Positions 17,178 to 26,986 of a stretch of 64,000 nt of DNA are shown here, in pieces (the first letter of the stretch is position 1; each line of letters opens with the position of its first letter). Under the pieces are notes generated by a model. It searched no databases. It was not told the DNA's origin and saw only the letters and a program-made list of their open reading frames with translations. Origin of the DNA: Pseudomonadota bacterium. Lineage in GTDB: Bacteria; Pseudomonadota; Gammaproteobacteria; Pseudomonadales; Oleiphilaceae. Made by a program: the position numbers and the translations under genes. The stretch lies in contig PDPE01000030.1 of the NCBI GenBank assembly GCA_002747395.1, forward strand, positions 1-64,000, read 5' to 3'.

Positions 17178-18452
17178 TTAACGCAAACGTGCAACGCCTA
17201 AAGCCCGCACCTGCAACTTGCCATCAACAAAACCGGAGTTGGCTTCAAACAGAGGATAGACAAAAGGCCCAAGATACAGAGGGTCTCGCTGAGCATCGTA
17301 TTGAGATATATCCCACGATCCACCATGGGCACCAATATCATTGCGGCTGCGATCAAGGTCAGCCAGCAGAGGGTTGGTCGACCCGGCATCAATTGCGGGG
17401 GAGTCACTTGCGAGTTGGTAATTGATACGGTCTATTAATTTGGGGTCAACCGTGATCGCGGCAGAACCGCAAGAATTATGAGTATTCGCAAAACAAAGGT
17501 TATTTTTCACACCTTCCACACTGCTGCCAGCTATGCCTTTAAACCGACCTTGGAGATTAATAACCATATTGCCGGATACTTCACCGTAGGCGAGAATGCC
17601 ATAGCTTTGACCCCCATATACATAATGAGTAATTGACCCGGCATCGACAACATTGTTAACTACTCTGGCAGCGGCTGCACTATGCACATAGATGCCACGT
17701 CGAACATAAGTACTACTATTATGATTAACCTGAACGATATTCCCGGCCACCAATGCGGCACCGGCTTTTATGTCTATTCCGTCATAACGATTATCGTTGA
17801 CACTCCCCGGCATATAAACCCGATTGGCCAGTACACGAGCAAAGCCGACGGTGTCGATATGAATCACATCGGTGTTATTCGTGCCTCTTATCGAATTCCC
17901 CACTATCCATACCGATGCATTGGAAACAATATGCCCGCGATCAAAGGTATTACCGGCAATATAGGCATCTTCACTGTTGATTGTTGTAATCAGGCTGCCT
18001 ACTGAGAAATGATTGCCAACAATGGTCAAACGCCCGTCATTGTCAGTGGTTTTATACTCGGTAACGTTCGCATCCGCACCTGAAACAAATTTGTTTTCCA
18101 GCAATTTGACATCGGCAGCAGCTACAACATTTACATTGAGCGACGAGAAACCAAGACCTTGAAGGGTCACGTCGATATCGGTGCCATCAATGGTTACAGC
18201 CCCCCCGACAATAATGGCAGTCAGAGTCTGGGCATTCATGCTGCGTATGGTCAGCGACTTGTCTATAACCAGGTCACCATTACCAACATAGCTACCGTAA
18301 TCCAGTACCAGGGTATCACCAGAGGAGGCATCAGCGACAGCCTGAGCCAATGTACCATTACCCGGTGAGACAGCAATGTCGGCTGCTCGAGTGATGCCTG
18401 ACAGGAGGAGAAAACCGGTAAAAAAGACAACCGAGAGATAGCGAGATTTCAT
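17178..18452 (-). CDS. Secreted right-handed beta-helix protein
   Basis: A 424-residue exported protein: signal peptide MKSRYLSVVFFTGFLLLSG with cleavage after ITRA; then a pectate-lyase-like opening (GTLAQAVADASSGDTLVLDYG, ending in SLTIRSM), and repeated short strands with N/V/I ladders such as VTIDG, LQGLGFSSLNVN, NKFVSG, NHFSVG, GNTFDRG, GNSIRGTNN, ANRVYMPG, GNIVQVNHN, NNVVDAG. These are turns of a right-handed parallel beta-helix. The C-terminus has DAGSTNPLLADLDRSRNDIGAHGG, common at the end of this family. No obvious catalytic set is visible, so it may be a carbohydrate lyase, binder or adhesin. It is first in a likely three-gene transcript with the dockerin protease (124-base gap) and the cohesin protein. 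Confidence 0.8.
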   Translation of the reverse strand: MKSRYLSVVFFTGFLLLSGITRAADIAVSPGNGTLAQAVADASSGDTLVLDYGSYVGNGDLVIDKSLTIRSMNAQTLTAIIVGGAVTIDGTDIDVTLQGLGFSSLNVNVVAAADVKLLENKFVSGADANVTEYKTTDNDGRLTIVGNHFSVGSLITTINSEDAYIAGNTFDRGHIVSNASVWIVGNSIRGTNNTDVIHIDTVGFARVLANRVYMPGSVNDNRYDGIDIKAGAALVAGNIVQVNHNSSTYVRRGIYVHSAAAARVVNNVVDAGSITHYVYGGQSYGILAYGEVSGNMVINLQGRFKGIAGSSVEGVKNNLCFANTHNSCGSAAITVDPKLIDRINYQLASDSPAIDAGSTNPLLADLDRSRNDIGAHGGSWDISQYDAQRDPLYLGPFVYPLFEANSGFVDGKLQVRALGVARLR

Positions 18453-18504
18453 TGATATGCTCCAGATACTAAATAATTTTTAATGATCATGTTAAGGGCC
18501 AATA

Positions 18505-18534
18505 AATACACACCCTCAAGTGACCTCTTGTCAA
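18505..18534 (-). promoter_or_regulatory. Candidate promoter of the beta-helix/protease/cohesin locus
   Basis: On the minus strand TTGACA (complement of 18529-18534) is followed after 18 bases by TGTATT (complement of 18505-18510), 53 bases before the start at 18452. The -35 is perfect and the -10 matches 4 of 6. The rest of 18535-18846 shows no gene. Confidence 0.45.
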
Positions 18535-18846
18535 TCCCCGAGAAAAGCCTTGCACCTGATTTGCGCCTGTAGCTATTTTGCAAACAGCAAGCAATTGTTA
18601 TTCAACACAATAAAACAAATTAATGAACACCCGGAAGCATTTCAAATGTGTAAAACCACTGCCACTTTTAACGAGATACAAAAAACCTGTAACCAGTACA
18701 GCTTAACGTAACGTAACACTGTCGGCTTGACGTTATAGCATGACCGGTCACAGATGGAAAGAATTAAAATCGTTATTTATCAAAAGGCATGAAAACAAAT
18801 GAAGAAAGGATATCCCATCAAGCACCGACTCATGATCAGCCCGGGA

Positions 18847-19965
18847 TCAAATTGGCTCGGGCACAGGACCGGGTATGCGATAAAGCCGCGTCCGTTCAAG
18901 CGACACTTCGATTGGCAGCGGCTGAATAAAAATATCTCCCAGATTCAATGCCTCTATCAGGCTATCTGCACCGCCCCTGGCTTTGACTTTGTCTCTGATC
19001 CTCTGAATCATCCAGTAACTGTAGGTCAGGTTATAACGCGTTTCCGTGACTCCCTTTATGGAAATACTTGCCTGACCGAGTCTGGAAGGCAGCTTCCCGA
19101 TATCCGGGTTTTTCTGATCCCATTCTCTGATGCCGGCAATGGTTTGCTGTAACAGAGGCGAATGAAGTTCCGAAATATAGTGCAAAACGGCAAGTAATGA
19201 ATCCGGAATCTCATCGTTTGGCAGCAAATCACCCGCCCCGTTCGCCACGCTGTTATCGAAGTTTCCGTGCATCACCATCAGCCATCGATACAGGTGGTCA
19301 TACTTCCTGATCAGATTTCGAGGCTCGGGGTCTCGATCCATATGAGCATACAAAGGGCCATACAAGGCAAAATCGCCTATCGTGGGCTGGCCACCCAGCA
19401 AGAAAGGATGCTCTTTGAAATGATGATCAAGCAACCCCAGAAGTTCTTCAGCAGCCGCTTCCAGGGCAGGCTCCATGTTTTTGGTAACCCCCAGTATCGG
19501 CAAATACCCTGACAATTTCCGGGCGAACTTCCTGACGGCTGCCCGCTGTATGAATCCCGGAAAACCGGGTAATGCATTCTTGCCAAACTCTCCGAGAATA
19601 AAATCATAATTGCCCGGGTAATTCCAGCGATAATGCAACGCAGCCAGAGGCATCCACTCATCGGCAAACAATTCCACCAGCAGGCTGGCAAAGGCCTGAT
19701 CGGGCGTTTCCGGTATCACCGCAGGTTCTTTGCAGTCTGCCTCATAGACATCGATAATAACACTGGAATCCTGCACCATTGTTCCATTGGCTCGAAATAC
19801 AGTCGGCATAATGATTTTGCCTGCAGCAGGCTGAACCTTTCTTGATAGTGTATAAACATTGGGCGGCTTGTAATCATAGGGGATTTTTTTGAAATTAAAG
19901 TAGCTTTTCACTTTCACAGTGTAGGGAGATACATCCCAGCCGAGCAACTGATCTTTGGCAGCCAT
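18847..19965 (-). CDS. Glutathione S-transferase family protein
   Basis: A 372-residue cytosolic protein. Start at 19965 is set by AGGAG nine bases upstream; a longer frame lacks such a site. Residues 1-80 form a thioredoxin-like GST N-domain (GWDVSPYTVKVKSYFNFKKIPYDY..., KIIMPTVF with the cis-Pro, DSSVIIDVYE), and residues 90-230 the helical GST C-domain with PTIGDFALYGPLYAHM-type helix. The remaining 130 residues (LHYISELHSPLLQQTIAGIR onward) extend beyond a normal 200-230-residue GST, as in some membrane-associated or fusion GSTs. Substrate is unknown. It is divergent from the Cache-HAMP gene. Confidence 0.75.
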   Translation of the reverse strand: MAAKDQLLGWDVSPYTVKVKSYFNFKKIPYDYKPPNVYTLSRKVQPAAGKIIMPTVFRANGTMVQDSSVIIDVYEADCKEPAVIPETPDQAFASLLVELFADEWMPLAALHYRWNYPGNYDFILGEFGKNALPGFPGFIQRAAVRKFARKLSGYLPILGVTKNMEPALEAAAEELLGLLDHHFKEHPFLLGGQPTIGDFALYGPLYAHMDRDPEPRNLIRKYDHLYRWLMVMHGNFDNSVANGAGDLLPNDEIPDSLLAVLHYISELHSPLLQQTIAGIREWDQKNPDIGKLPSRLGQASISIKGVTETRYNLTYSYWMIQRIRDKVKARGGADSLIEALNLGDIFIQPLPIEVSLERTRLYRIPGPVPEPI

Positions 19966-19999
19966 TGTCTTGTCTCCTGTTTGTGTGCACCTGTGCTTT

Positions 20000-20046
20000 G
20001 GTAAACCGATGCCTGGATAAACCAATACCTCGATAAACCAACGCTT
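20000..20046. repeat. Three tandem 15-16-base units upstream of the GST gene
   Basis: GGTAAACCGATGCCT (20000-20014), GGATAAACCAATACCT (20015-20030) and CGATAAACCAACGCTT (20031-20046) follow one another without a gap, within the untranslated leader of the GST gene. Confidence 0.75.
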
Positions 20047-20309
20047 GCAGCTTTATTTGCGTTACATTTGCGCCTTACAGTACCACTCCATCGCAAAATG
20101 TGAAAAACGGAAAAATGAAAAAATGAAAAAAGTGGTCGGTGAATGAATATCAGCGATTGAATAATCGGTTGATGGATATACTTTTTACAGGCAAGACAGC
20201 ATAATCACTACTACCATTAATACTAGCACTGAGTTGTTTGTGGGCAAATATCCAAAAGACTTTGCCCGGACCACCAAATAACGCCAGACAAGACCTCAGG
20301 AGTAAAGGA

Positions 20310-21383
20310 ATGAAAATTACGATTAAAATACCTCTGGTAGCCTCTGCTATAATTCTCGCCTTTTTTTTCGTATTCAATTCAATTCAATATACAGTGATGC
20401 GTGACGCCATTTATGCAACATGGCTGAACAACGTCACGGAGACATCAAATTCCGTTTCCAACTATATTGGTGAATGGCTTAACGGAAAGCTGAACATAAT
20501 TAACATGATGGAGCACTATATCGCCGAAGACTACAGTGCTGAACAAATACAATCCGTCATGGACAACCCTCTCCTGAAAAAAGAGTTCGTCCTCATTTTT
20601 GGTGCATTGGAGACAAACGGAAAACCCGTTTCCAATACACCAGGCTGGAACCCCGGTGCCACCTGGGACGGGCGCAAGCGTGACTGGTATACCCAGGCCC
20701 GTTCTGCCAACAAGGCAGTTTTTACCCCTCCATATAACGACTCTGCAACCGGCCGACTTCTCATTTCAGCAGTAGCGAGAATAATGGATCACAAAAAATT
20801 CAAGGGTGCTTTCGGTGGCGATATTGAATTGCAGACCATAGCCGACATCATCAATGAGGTCAATTTCAACAAAAAAGGGTATGCCTTTCTTCTCAAACAA
20901 AACGGGCTGATCGTCAGCCATCCTGACAAAACGTTTAATGGGAAAACCATCGATAATTTATTCGCCATCAGTGTTCCGGAAGTCAGAGACGGGTTCATCG
21001 AAACAACCGGTAATGAAGAAAATATCCTCCTCAAGTTCACTCCACTGCAGCTTGATAACAAAGAATCGGATTTGATGATCGGAGTAGCCCTTGATCCGGA
21101 AAAAATTATGGAAGAATCAGAACAACTCAAGTCACTTTCTATCAGTTTGTTCCTGCTTGGAGCTTTGATCACTTCGCTCACCCTGTTTTTGGTTATGAGG
21201 CAACTGCTACTTAAGCCTCTGGTAGCGCTGTCAAAATCTGCCGAGGAAATCAGCCATGGAAATCTTGATATCAGTATCGAGGGAGTAGAGCGTGAAGATG
21301 AAATCGGTTTGATGGCAAAGGCGATTCACCGAATGAGTATGAGCATTAAATTCGCTATCGAAAGACTCAAAAGCAGCAGCTAA
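20310..21383 (+). CDS. Cache-HAMP membrane sensor lacking an output domain
   Basis: A 357-residue protein; the ATG at 20310 has CAGGAG eight bases upstream. Helix one spans about residues 5-25. Residues 30-275 form a periplasmic double Cache domain: VTETSNSVSNYIGEWLNGKL, then WDGRKRDWYTQA, and FGGDIELQTIADIINEVNF typical of dCache_1. A second helix lies at about 285-307, then a HAMP-like region (LLLKPLVALSKSAEEISHGN, EDEIGLMAKAIHRM). The protein ends with ERLKSSS at a TAA and has no chemotaxis MA, kinase, GGDEF or EAL domain. The frame is clean, so this is either a natural receptor that signals through a partner or a gene cut short. A pseudo-receiver gene follows on the same strand. Confidence 0.8.
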   Translation: MKITIKIPLVASAIILAFFFVFNSIQYTVMRDAIYATWLNNVTETSNSVSNYIGEWLNGKLNIINMMEHYIAEDYSAEQIQSVMDNPLLKKEFVLIFGALETNGKPVSNTPGWNPGATWDGRKRDWYTQARSANKAVFTPPYNDSATGRLLISAVARIMDHKKFKGAFGGDIELQTIADIINEVNFNKKGYAFLLKQNGLIVSHPDKTFNGKTIDNLFAISVPEVRDGFIETTGNEENILLKFTPLQLDNKESDLMIGVALDPEKIMEESEQLKSLSISLFLLGALITSLTLFLVMRQLLLKPLVALSKSAEEISHGNLDISIEGVEREDEIGLMAKAIHRMSMSIKFAIERLKSSS

Positions 21384-21404
21384 AAAATGAGAAGGGTAGC
21401 CAGC

Positions 21405-21435
21405 CCTGAATAACCGCTTCCTCCGGTTATTCAGG
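21405..21435 (+). terminator. Perfect 12-bp hairpin after the Cache-HAMP gene
   Basis: CCTGAATAACCG (21405-21416) and CGGTTATTCAGG (21424-21435) pair perfectly around a seven-base loop. No T-tract follows, so it may protect the 3' end or be a weak terminator. Confidence 0.5.
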
Positions 21436-21593
21436 CAGGTTGCCCGGCACAACCCTTTCATAAACATAACCGGCTTTACCGGAGTAATTTCTTTAAACGA
21501 CGAAAATTCACACGACCAGATTAAGACGGTTTTCAGGCTATAGTGCAGACGCAAGGTTTTACCATGTTGAATTTGAAATATAGCAACAACTTA

Positions 21594-21634
21594 TTGACGA
21601 ATCACAAGAGTGATTAGTTATAATTGGCTATAAT
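21594..21634 (+). promoter_or_regulatory. Candidate promoter with embedded palindrome
   Basis: TTGACG (21594-21599) and TATAAT (21619-21624) are 19 bases apart; a second TATAAT lies at 21629-21634. Between the elements AATCAC-AAGA-GTGATT (21600-21615) is a perfect 6+6 palindrome, placed where a repressor would block RNA polymerase. Start codon at 21664. Confidence 0.45.
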
Positions 21635-21663
21635 AAAGTACCTTCCTGAGGAGAAATCGGGTT

Positions 21664-22254
21664 ATGCCCCCAACTGTATTGATTGTCAATAACGACTTAT
21701 CGTTTCTCGATAGCGCTACGAAGCTGGTACGTCAGGAATCTCTTGGTATAGAGATTGTGTCGGCGACGAATCGTCTGAACGCGATGGATATACTCAAGGG
21801 AGGCGCTTCTGTCGACTATCTTCTCATGACGTTCGCAATTCCTCGCCTGTCGGATGGATACCTCCTGTTTGCCAAAGTCGCCGAGAAGCTCATTCCCACA
21901 AAGAACATCTTCGTTTTTGTTAATGAACTGACGGCTCAGATATCCTACTCTGCCAGGATGCATGGTGTTGAACGTCTCTATGAAATCGGCGAGTTTGACA
22001 GAATCCTGAAAGAGTTAAGCGACACCACAGCACCTGAAAAGTTAGTGAACGAGCCTGCCTCGTACACAAATGATCCGGAGAAAATTCAGGCTGCGTTGAA
22101 TGAGGTGATGGGGCCAATTGGCTCATTTATTTTCGAACAATGCTCCGGGGCAGGGAAACACACGGATGACACATCGCTGCTTATAGCCAACATCGCGAAA
22201 GAACTGGGCAGCAGGGATCTGGTTGAGCAATTTCAGAAACTGTTGCGCACATAG
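21664..22254 (+). CDS. Pseudo-receiver protein with C-terminal helical domain
   Basis: A 196-residue cytosolic protein. AGGAG lies upstream of the ATG. Residues 1-120 have the beta-alpha pattern of a CheY-like receiver (TVLIVNNDLSFL, VDYLLMTFAIPRLSDGYLLF), but the phosphoacceptor aspartate is replaced (LLMT, Thr56), the acidic pair is reduced to N10-D11, and the conserved lysine region reads RLYEIGEF. It therefore should not be phosphorylated in the usual way. Residues 135-196 (IQAALNEVMGPIGSFIFEQC and LLIANIAKELGSRDLVEQF) resemble the short GPI-containing C-terminal domain found on some kinases and regulators (possibly DUF8082; from memory, unsure). It may relay signals from the preceding Cache-HAMP protein by binding alone. 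Confidence 0.65.
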   Translation: MPPTVLIVNNDLSFLDSATKLVRQESLGIEIVSATNRLNAMDILKGGASVDYLLMTFAIPRLSDGYLLFAKVAEKLIPTKNIFVFVNELTAQISYSARMHGVERLYEIGEFDRILKELSDTTAPEKLVNEPASYTNDPEKIQAALNEVMGPIGSFIFEQCSGAGKHTDDTSLLIANIAKELGSRDLVEQFQKLLRT

Positions 22255-22329
22255 CAGGCTGGCGTTTACTTCACTCTTTCCTTTCCGGGAAGCGCCTGTT
22301 ACGCGAGCTTCTTTTCACGGAAGCTGCTG

Positions 22330-22371
22330 TTTTGAAGCCTCTATTTTGAAGCCCCTGTTTTGATGCTACTG
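22330..22371. repeat. Three tandem 14-base units
   Basis: TTTTGAAGCCTCTA (22330-22343), TTTTGAAGCCCCTG (22344-22357) and TTTTGATGCTACTG (22358-22371) lie between the convergent pseudo-receiver and purL genes. Confidence 0.75.
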
Positions 22372-22388
22372 CGGGGTGCCATCTTCAA

Positions 22389-22407
22389 GCCGGACAGATT
22401 GTCCGGC
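22389..22407. terminator. Hairpin between convergent genes
   Basis: GCCGGACA (22389-22396) pairs with TGTCCGGC (22400-22407) around a three-base loop. It sits between the 3' ends of the pseudo-receiver gene and purL and may stop transcription from both sides; T-tracts are weak. Confidence 0.5.
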
Positions 22408-22468
22408 CTGTTATTCAGTTCAGCTTCTCAGCCATCGGCTGCGCAGCTGAATCTCGGTCTCATCAACC

Positions 22469-25400
22469 TCAGCCAAACCAGCGCCGTGCGTTCTGGAATA
22501 ACCTGAACCAGGGGCCATATTTCCCCCAATCATCAGGATGCCATGAGTTCTGACTGGTTAAATAAACCCGTTCCGGATGAGGCATCATAATAGTGAACCT
22601 GCCGTCCGAGTTCGTCAGCCCGGTGATACCCCGGGGGGAGCCATTCGGGTTGGCAGGGTAAATTTCAGTGCATTCTCCCGAGTTCCTGACATAGTTCAGG
22701 GTAACGCCGTTTTGCTCAATCGCCTCTGCCAGCAAGGCATCTGACCTGAACTCCGCCCTGCCCTCTCCGTGTGCCACAGCCACCGGAATCCGCGCTCCGG
22801 CCATTCCGGCGAAAAGAGCTGAACGACTCTCTTTAATTTCAACCAGAGAGAAACGTGCCTCAAACTGTTCCGACCTGTTTCTTACAAAATGAGGCCAGTA
22901 ATCTGTGCCGGGAATCAGCTCCCGAAGATTCGACAACATCTGGCACCCGTTACATACACCCAGCGCCAGAGTATCATCACGGTTAAAAAAGCCCTCAAAC
23001 TCGTCTCTGGCGCGAGGGTTAAATAAAATGGATTTGGCCCAGCCCTCCCCGGCTCCCAGAACATCACCATAAGAAAAACCGCCGCAGGCAACCAGTGCCT
23101 TGAAGTCTGAAAGGGAGGTTCGACCGGAAATAATGTCACTCATATGGACGTCAACCGATTCAAATCCGGCTTCGGTAAAGGCCGCAGCCATTTCAACCTG
23201 CCCATTCACTCCCTGTTCTCTCAAGACTGCGATCCCGGGTTTCGCCCCGACATTGACGAAAGGTGCAGCGGCTTCTGCACTCAAATCAAACGGAACCCGT
23301 ACGTTTAATCCGGGATCATCATTATCCAAAAGCGAGTCAAATTCTTCCCGCGCGCATTCGGCATTGTCTCTCAACGACTGAACCTCGTAAGCGGTTTTTG
23401 CCCACATTCGGTGTAATTCAGTACGGGAATACGTGAAAGCACTCTCCCCTTCAAACCTGTAGACGATTTCATCACCTTCTTTGGGTGAACCAATCACCAG
23501 GGTATGCTCTCCCAAACCGGATGCACTGAACTGTTGAAGAACGAACTCTGTATCGCTTTTGGCGACCTGAATCACGGCACCCAATTCTTCGTTAAACAAC
23601 TCACGTGCAAAATGACCCTGATTTTCAGCCAGATAATCCAGTCGAATATCAAGCCCGCACCGACCGGCAAAGGCCATTTCTGCCAGGGTCACAAACAGTC
23701 CGCCATCGGAGCGATCGTGATAGGCAATCAGCCTGTCATCAGAAATAAGCCCCTGTATAACGGCAAAAAAGGCTTTCAGGTCTTCGGGGTCATCCAGATC
23801 CGGGGGAACCGCCCCCAATTCGTTGTACACCTGAGCTAACGCAGATGCTCCCAACCGGTTCTGACCGTTTGCCAAATCGACCAGAATCAAGTCCGTTTCA
23901 CCCTTGTCCATCCGCAATTGTGGCGTGCAGGTTTTTGAAACATCGGTCACCGGTGCAAATGCACTGATGATTAAAGACAGCGGAGCCGACATGGTGACGG
24001 TGTCTTCGCCTTCGTCCCACACGGTTTTCATGGACATGGAGTCTTTACCAACCGGAATGGAAATTCCCAACCCGGGACAAAGCTCCATCCCGACTGCCTT
24101 CACGGTATCGTACAGCTTTTCGTCTTCCCCGGCATGCCCGGCAGCCGCCATCCAGTTGGCAGACAGCCTGATATCTGCCATTTTCTCAATGGGAGCCGCA
24201 GCAATGTTGGTTATCGCTTCGCCCACAGCCATTCGGCCAGATGCCGGCGCATCAAGAATGGCAATCGGCGTGCGCTCCCCCATGGCCATGGCCTCACCGG
24301 TTCGCGTTCCGAATGAAGAAGATGTCACCGCAACATCAGCCACAGGTACCTGCCAGGGGCCTACCATCTGATCTCTGGCCACCATACCGGTGATCGAGCG
24401 ATCCCCGATGGTGATCAGAAAGCTTTTGCTTGCTACACAAGGCAATTGCATAACACGCCTCACCGCCTCATTGATATCAACGTCAGACGAGTGAAAAATC
24501 GGTTTGATAAATGACTGGCGTTCGACGGTGCGCTCCATTTTCGGTGGTTTGCCAAACAAAATACTCATTGGCAAGTCAACAGGGCTGGCATTAAAGTGCT
24601 GGTCAGAAAGCGTCAGTACCGGCTCGTTCGTCGCCTCGCCTATCACCGCGTACGGACACCTTTCCCGCTGACACAGGGCGTCAAAGGTGTCCAGATCCTC
24701 ACCTGCTATCGCAAGCACATAACGCTCCTGAGACTCGTTACACCATATTTCGAGTGGCGACATGCCGGGTTCATCATTGGGGATATCGCGTATTTCGAAA
24801 CTGCCGCCACATTCACCATCCTTGACCAACTCCGGCATTGCATTGGACAGGCCACCGGCGCCCACATCATGGATGAACAATATGGGGTTGTTGCTTCCCA
24901 TCTGCCAGCAACGGTCAATCACTTCCTGACAACGCCGTTCCATTTCGGGGTTGCCGCGCTGAACCGAAGCAAAATCCAGACTTTCCGAACTGGAACCGGC
25001 TCCCATTGAAGAGGCCGCGCCACCACCCAGACCAATCAACATGGCCGGGCCGCCAAGCACAACCAGTTTGGAGCCGGCAGGGAAAGCTCCCTTGTCCACA
25101 TGATCAGCCCGAATATTGCCCAGACCACCTGCAATCATAACGGGCTTGTGGTAGCCACTCAGCGCTTCACCTTCGGGGCCGGGCACAGTGTCTTCCCAGG
25201 TTCTGAAATACCCGGCAAGGTTGGGTCTCCCGAATTCATTGTTAAAGGAAGCAGCGCCAACAGGCCCGTCAATCATAATATCCAGCGCAGAGGCGATACG
25301 GTCCGGCTTGCCATTGTCTTTCTCCCAGGGCTGGATATATCCCGGAATCTTCAGGTTTGACACCGAAAAACCGGTCAGTCCGGCTTTGGGTTTTGCTCCC

Positions 25401-26368
25401 TTGCCTGTTGCTCCTTCGTCCCGAATCTCTCCGCCAGAGCCTGTTGCAGCACCGGCAAAGGGCGAGATGGCAGTTGGGTGATTGTGGGTTTCCACTTTCA
25501 TCAATATATGGATATCTTCCTCGGACGCCCCGTATACTCTGGAGTCGGGTGCCGGGTAGAAACGACCTGCACGCGAACCGCGAATGACTGCCGCATTGTC
25601 AACATAGGCAGAAAGCACGTTCTCACCGCTCACCTGATTGGTGTTTTTAATCATCTGGAACAGGGACTTGTCCTGCAGCTCACCGTCGATCAGCCAGGAA
25701 GCATTGAATATTTTGTGTCTGCAATGCTCCGAGTTCGCCTGGGCGAACATCATCAACTCAACGTCGGTGGGGTTGCGCCCTTCATTCTGAAAAGAGGAAA
25801 CCAGATAGTCTATTTCATCTTCTGCCAATGCGAGCCCCATCACCGTATTCGCGTGTTGAAGTGCTGCCTTGCCGTTGGCCAGAATGTCAACGGTGGAAAA
25901 TTCTCTCGGCCGATGATGGCTGAACAGCAACTCTGCTCCACCCATTTCATAAAACACCGTCTCCGTCATTCTGTCATGTAACAAAGACGCTATTGCTTCC
26001 CGCTCTTTGGCTGAAAGCTTGCCCTCTGCGCTAACATAATAGGCAACCCCTCTTTCCAGGCGACGGATTTTGGTCAAACCGCAGTTATGCGCGATATCCG
26101 TCGCCTTGCTTGACCAGGGAGAGATGGTTCCGGGTCTGGGGACAACCAGAAACAGCAGGCCTTCGACTTTTTCAGTCCGGGAAAAAGGGCCATAGGTGAG
26201 CAACCTGTCCAGTGTAGTCGCTTCTTCAGGGGTCAGCTCATCTGAATCGACAAAGTGCATAAACTCGGCATAAATCGAATGAATCGACAGTTCACCTTGT
26301 TGAAACTGATTCAGGATTTTTTGTTTTCGAAAATCTGATAATGCGGGTGCTCCACGGAGTTCCAACAT
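22469..26368 (-). CDS. purL: Phosphoribosylformylglycinamidine synthase
   Basis: A 1299-residue enzyme of purine synthesis that converts FGAR, glutamine and ATP to FGAM. Start at 26368 ([17 protein letters not shown]) is supported by AGGAAG upstream and by the usual N-terminus of the large-type enzyme; a longer frame upstream is not needed. Seen in order: PurS-like N-domain, the linker, two AIRS-like ATP-binding halves ([35 protein letters not shown]-type loop [17 protein letters not shown]), and a C-terminal class I glutaminase with the nucleophile in GVCNGCQML (Cys1139), HGEGRAEF and PHPERV. Cytosolic, single gene, divergent from mltF as in pseudomonads. I saw no clear PurR box. Confidence 0.97.
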   Translation of the reverse strand: MLELRGAPALSDFRKQKILNQFQQGELSIHSIYAEFMHFVDSDELTPEEATTLDRLLTYGPFSRTEKVEGLLFLVVPRPGTISPWSSKATDIAHNCGLTKIRRLERGVAYYVSAEGKLSAKEREAIASLLHDRMTETVFYEMGGAELLFSHHRPREFSTVDILANGKAALQHANTVMGLALAEDEIDYLVSSFQNEGRNPTDVELMMFAQANSEHCRHKIFNASWLIDGELQDKSLFQMIKNTNQVSGENVLSAYVDNAAVIRGSRAGRFYPAPDSRVYGASEEDIHILMKVETHNHPTAISPFAGAATGSGGEIRDEGATGKGAKPKAGLTGFSVSNLKIPGYIQPWEKDNGKPDRIASALDIMIDGPVGAASFNNEFGRPNLAGYFRTWEDTVPGPEGEALSGYHKPVMIAGGLGNIRADHVDKGAFPAGSKLVVLGGPAMLIGLGGGAASSMGAGSSSESLDFASVQRGNPEMERRCQEVIDRCWQMGSNNPILFIHDVGAGGLSNAMPELVKDGECGGSFEIRDIPNDEPGMSPLEIWCNESQERYVLAIAGEDLDTFDALCQRERCPYAVIGEATNEPVLTLSDQHFNASPVDLPMSILFGKPPKMERTVERQSFIKPIFHSSDVDINEAVRRVMQLPCVASKSFLITIGDRSITGMVARDQMVGPWQVPVADVAVTSSSFGTRTGEAMAMGERTPIAILDAPASGRMAVGEAITNIAAAPIEKMADIRLSANWMAAAGHAGEDEKLYDTVKAVGMELCPGLGISIPVGKDSMSMKTVWDEGEDTVTMSAPLSLIISAFAPVTDVSKTCTPQLRMDKGETDLILVDLANGQNRLGASALAQVYNELGAVPPDLDDPEDLKAFFAVIQGLISDDRLIAYHDRSDGGLFVTLAEMAFAGRCGLDIRLDYLAENQGHFARELFNEELGAVIQVAKSDTEFVLQQFSASGLGEHTLVIGSPKEGDEIVYRFEGESAFTYSRTELHRMWAKTAYEVQSLRDNAECAREEFDSLLDNDDPGLNVRVPFDLSAEAAAPFVNVGAKPGIAVLREQGVNGQVEMAAAFTEAGFESVDVHMSDIISGRTSLSDFKALVACGGFSYGDVLGAGEGWAKSILFNPRARDEFEGFFNRDDTLALGVCNGCQMLSNLRELIPGTDYWPHFVRNRSEQFEARFSLVEIKESRSALFAGMAGARIPVAVAHGEGRAEFRSDALLAEAIEQNGVTLNYVRNSGECTEIYPANPNGSPRGITGLTNSDGRFTIMMPHPERVYLTSQNSWHPDDWGKYGPWFRLFQNARRWFG

Positions 26369-26418
26369 CGTAGTGTGCTTCCTCAGGCTGTCAGACTGCA
26401 CCAAATGATATAGTGACC

Positions 26419-26458
26419 CGGTCGAGGGTATAATTACACGGTCGAATGGTATAGTTAT
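26419..26458. repeat. Two imperfect tandem 20-base units upstream of purL
   Basis: CGGTCGAGGGTATAATTACA (26419-26438) and CGGTCGAATGGTATAGTTAT (26439-26458). A third, weaker copy may precede them from 26399. They lie where the purL promoter is expected. Confidence 0.7.
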
Positions 26459-26593
26459 ATGGCATTGGTATGACCGGTTAATTTCGGATTTTTTGTACAT
26501 TTAACATACAGGTTTCAAGACCGTGGTGCAGCCTGTGTGATTGACAGCGGCTATGATACTTTAATTTGCCCTGCACTTACAGTGAGGCTCATA

Positions 26594-26635
26594 ATTGATT
26601 GAAAACCGTACATCATTGATTGAAAACCGTACATC
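26594..26635. repeat. Two perfect tandem 21-base units in the purL-mltF region
   Basis: The unit beginning ATTGATTGAAAACCG and ending TACATC occurs at 26594-26614 and again, identical, at 26615-26635. The divergent intergenic region 26369-26986 holds this, the 20-base repeats and presumably both promoters; no convincing gene is present in it. Confidence 0.85.
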
Positions 26636-26986
26636 GTAATCGTGTATCCTGCATTACACCTCAAAATTACATTTGGAGCGGTTCAACGCAAGGACCGTAC
26701 AATCGGCAATTTCAGTGTCGCCAAACGGCGACAGGCTCACATTTTGCTCACCGGGGTGTTGACTCACAGCCGGGAAACTGAAACCATACAACTCTGTATT
26801 TTTATACAGTAAAGAGACTTTTTTACTATAGACATGCATTCACACTGCAAACAGACTATGCGAAAGTATATACCGGCGAACACACAAGCGGCCCGAGAAA
26901 ATGTTTGTTCCACTTGTTGTCCTGCAACACTGGCCGTTTATTCACCATAAGTGCAAACGCGACGTGCATTTTTCAGAGGGTTACCT

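Noticed and set aside
18453..18846. Sigma-54 promoter (PrsR-type) before the PEP-CTERM-linked locus
   Set aside because: No GG-N10-GC element of the TGGCAC-N5-TTGC type was seen; a sigma-70-like site fits better.
23904..24371. Plus-strand frame of 155 codons inside purL
   Set aside because: Antisense to conserved PurL residues; no start site and no similarity.
26594..26635. Start of a CRISPR array
   Set aside because: Two adjacent copies without spacers; a simple tandem duplication.
26654..26839. 61-codon frame in the purL-mltF spacer
   Set aside because: No ribosome site, no similarity, and odd composition; the spacer is better explained as promoters and repeats.
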